Below, one piece after another: positions 62,761 through 64,000 of a DNA stretch of 64,000 nucleotides. Made by a program: the position numbers and the translations under genes. Origin of the DNA: Paratinospora sagittata (Eukaryota > Streptophyta > Magnoliopsida > Ranunculales > Menispermaceae). The notes beneath the pieces are model-generated. The model was not told the DNA's origin. It saw only the letters and a program-made list of their open reading frames with translations, and ran no database searches. Location of the stretch: positions 1 to 64,000 of the forward strand of contig JAYMFD010002246.1 of NCBI GenBank assembly GCA_035771175.1, in the 5' to 3' direction. Numbering within the stretch: position 1 is the first letter of the stretch; each line of letters begins with the position of its first letter.

Positions 62761-64000
62761 TAAATATACTTAGAAAAAGTGTTTGAGGCAATCGCGACCA
62801 ATCCACCGGATTGCTTTTTCCGCCTACTCCTTGAGCGAATCCCAATATCCTTCAAGCGACCCCCAGAATGGATGGAACTCCGTTCCAATATCCCGATGAA
62901 TTTTTGATCCATAAATCTCAAATTTTGGTTTAAATGAACTAAATTTACGTCGAAAATGTGTTTGAGGCAATCGCGACCAATCCACCGGATTGTTTTCTCC
63001 ACCATGTCTTTGTGCGAATCCCAATATCCTTCTATTAACCACCGGAATAGATGAAACTCCGTACCAATATCCCGGTGAACTTTTGACCCCCAACTCTAAA
63101 ATCTTGGTTTAAATGAATTAAACTTATTTAGAAAATGTGTTTGAGGCAATCGCGACCGATCCACCGGATTGCTTTTTCCACCAACTTCTTAAGCGAGTCC
63201 CAATATCCTTCTAGGAACCCCCGGAATAGATGGAACTCCGTTCCAATATCCCGATAAAATTTTGACCCATAAATCTCAAATTTTGGTTTAAATGAACTAA
63301 ATTTACTTAGAAAATGTGTTTAAGGCAATCGTGACCAATCCACCTGATTGCTTTCTCCACGTACTCTTTAAGCGAGTCCCAATATCCTTCTAGCAACCCC
63401 CAGAATAGATGGAGCTCCGGTCCAATATTCCAGGGAATTTTTTACCCCCAAATCTAAATTTTGGTTTAAATGAATTAAATTTACTTAGAAAAAGTGTTTG
63501 AGGCAATCGCGACCAATCCACCGGATTGCTTTTTCTACCAACTCCTTGAGCAAGTCCAATATCCTTCAAGCAACCCCCAGAATAGATGGAACACCGTTTC
63601 AATATCCCGATGAATTTTTTACCATTAAATCTCAAATTTTGGTTTAAATGAACTAAATTTACTTAGAAAATGTGTTTGAGGCAATCGCGACCAATCCACC
63701 GGATTGCTTTCTCCACCAACTCTTTGAGCGAGTCCTAATATCCTTCTAGGAACCCCCGAAATATATGGAACTCCGTTCCAATATCCCGGTGAATTTTTGA
63801 ACCCCAAATCTAAAATTTGGGTTTAAATGAACAAAATATACTTAGAAAAAGTGTTTGAGGCAATCGCGACCAATCCACCGGATTGCTTTTTCCGCCTACT
63901 CCTTTAGCGAGTACCAATATCCTTCAAGCCACCCCCAGAATAGATGGAACTCCGTTCCAATATCCCGATAAATTTTTGAACCATAAATCTCAAATTTTGG

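Larger units (their letters stand above)
49500..64000. repeat. Satellite array, domain 3 (mixed variants)
   Basis: Uninterrupted forward satellite to the window end. It combines domain 2 variants ('tattaacc', 'caaacaacc') with the 'gatggaacaccgtttcaat' type that dominates domain 1 and is rare in domain 2 (here near 49,612, 52,304, 53,730, 55,161, 56,057, 57,673, 60,185 and 63,590). A distinctive 'cccaatattcttcaagc' variant occurs near 49,755, 53,875, 55,310 and 56,205. The array continues beyond base 64,000. No gene is seen. Confidence 0.92.

Noticed and set aside
1..64000. CENP-B box (core TTCG....A..CGGG) in the monomer
   Set aside because: The nearest candidate, 'ttcgttccaatatcccg' in some variants, has ATCC where CGGG is required. 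The opposite strand also fails, so no match was found in the typical monomer.
1..64000. Telomere or subtelomere repeats (TTTAGGG or TTAGGG runs)
   Set aside because: Single 'tttagggg' words occur only in the inverted block, as the complement of 'cccctaaat' in the monomer. There is no tandem run.

Overview
This window is almost entirely one satellite DNA array. It looks like a piece of a plant (peri)centromere, although the species cannot be named from the sequence. About 350 copies of an AT-rich monomer, typically 179 bp long, run head-to-tail from the first base to the last. The recurring landmarks are GAGGCAATCGCGACCAATCC, a GGAACTCCGTTCC dyad and an AT-rich TTTTGGTTTAAATGAAC box. No protein-coding gene, rRNA, canonical tRNA gene, CRISPR array or telomere repeat is supported. 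The many short minus-strand open frames are frame-rotating translations of the satellite: 179 is not divisible by 3. A eukaryote, most likely a land plant, is inferred from the array size, the 179-bp period, the nested higher-order repeats (HORs), and an inserted element with TGTCACACCC...GGGTGTGACA ends.

Layout by marker variants. Domain 1 (about 1-19,250) contains 17-mer (3,043 bp) and 12-mer (2,121 bp) HORs and variants such as 'aagaatagatggaacaccg', 'gaattgatgg' and 'ggaagagacgg'. Domain 2 (about 19,250-49,500) contains the 'tattaaccaccgg', 'caaacaacccccc' and 'ctcggaatag' variants. It includes a 4-mer duplication, a very large tandem duplication (about 21.32-27.38 kb and 27.39-33.11 kb, 31-32 monomers per copy), a 14-mer (2,513 bp) HOR and nested 11-mer (1,974 bp) and 7-mer (1,256 bp) duplications. 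Domain 3 (about 49,500-64,000) mixes variants of both and contains 14-mer, 5-mer and 3-mer duplications.

Two things break the array. At 24,618-25,126 sits a 509-bp foldback element. It is one ungapped inverted repeat over its whole length (about 13 mismatches in 254 pairs), begins TG and ends CA, and is flanked by a 5-bp target-site duplication CGACC. The other copy of the large tandem duplication keeps the matching empty site at 30,859-30,863. At about 34,807-35,444, roughly 3.5 monomers are inverted, with a short duplicated filler at the left breakpoint and a 6-base ambiguous stretch at the right one.

The sequence reads as a record of how the array evolved: unequal crossover, local duplication, tract replacement, inversion with untidy joints, and one transposon insertion later than a 5.5-kb tandem duplication. 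Offsets were measured by hand on landmark motifs, and HOR boundaries are accurate to roughly one monomer unless stated otherwise.
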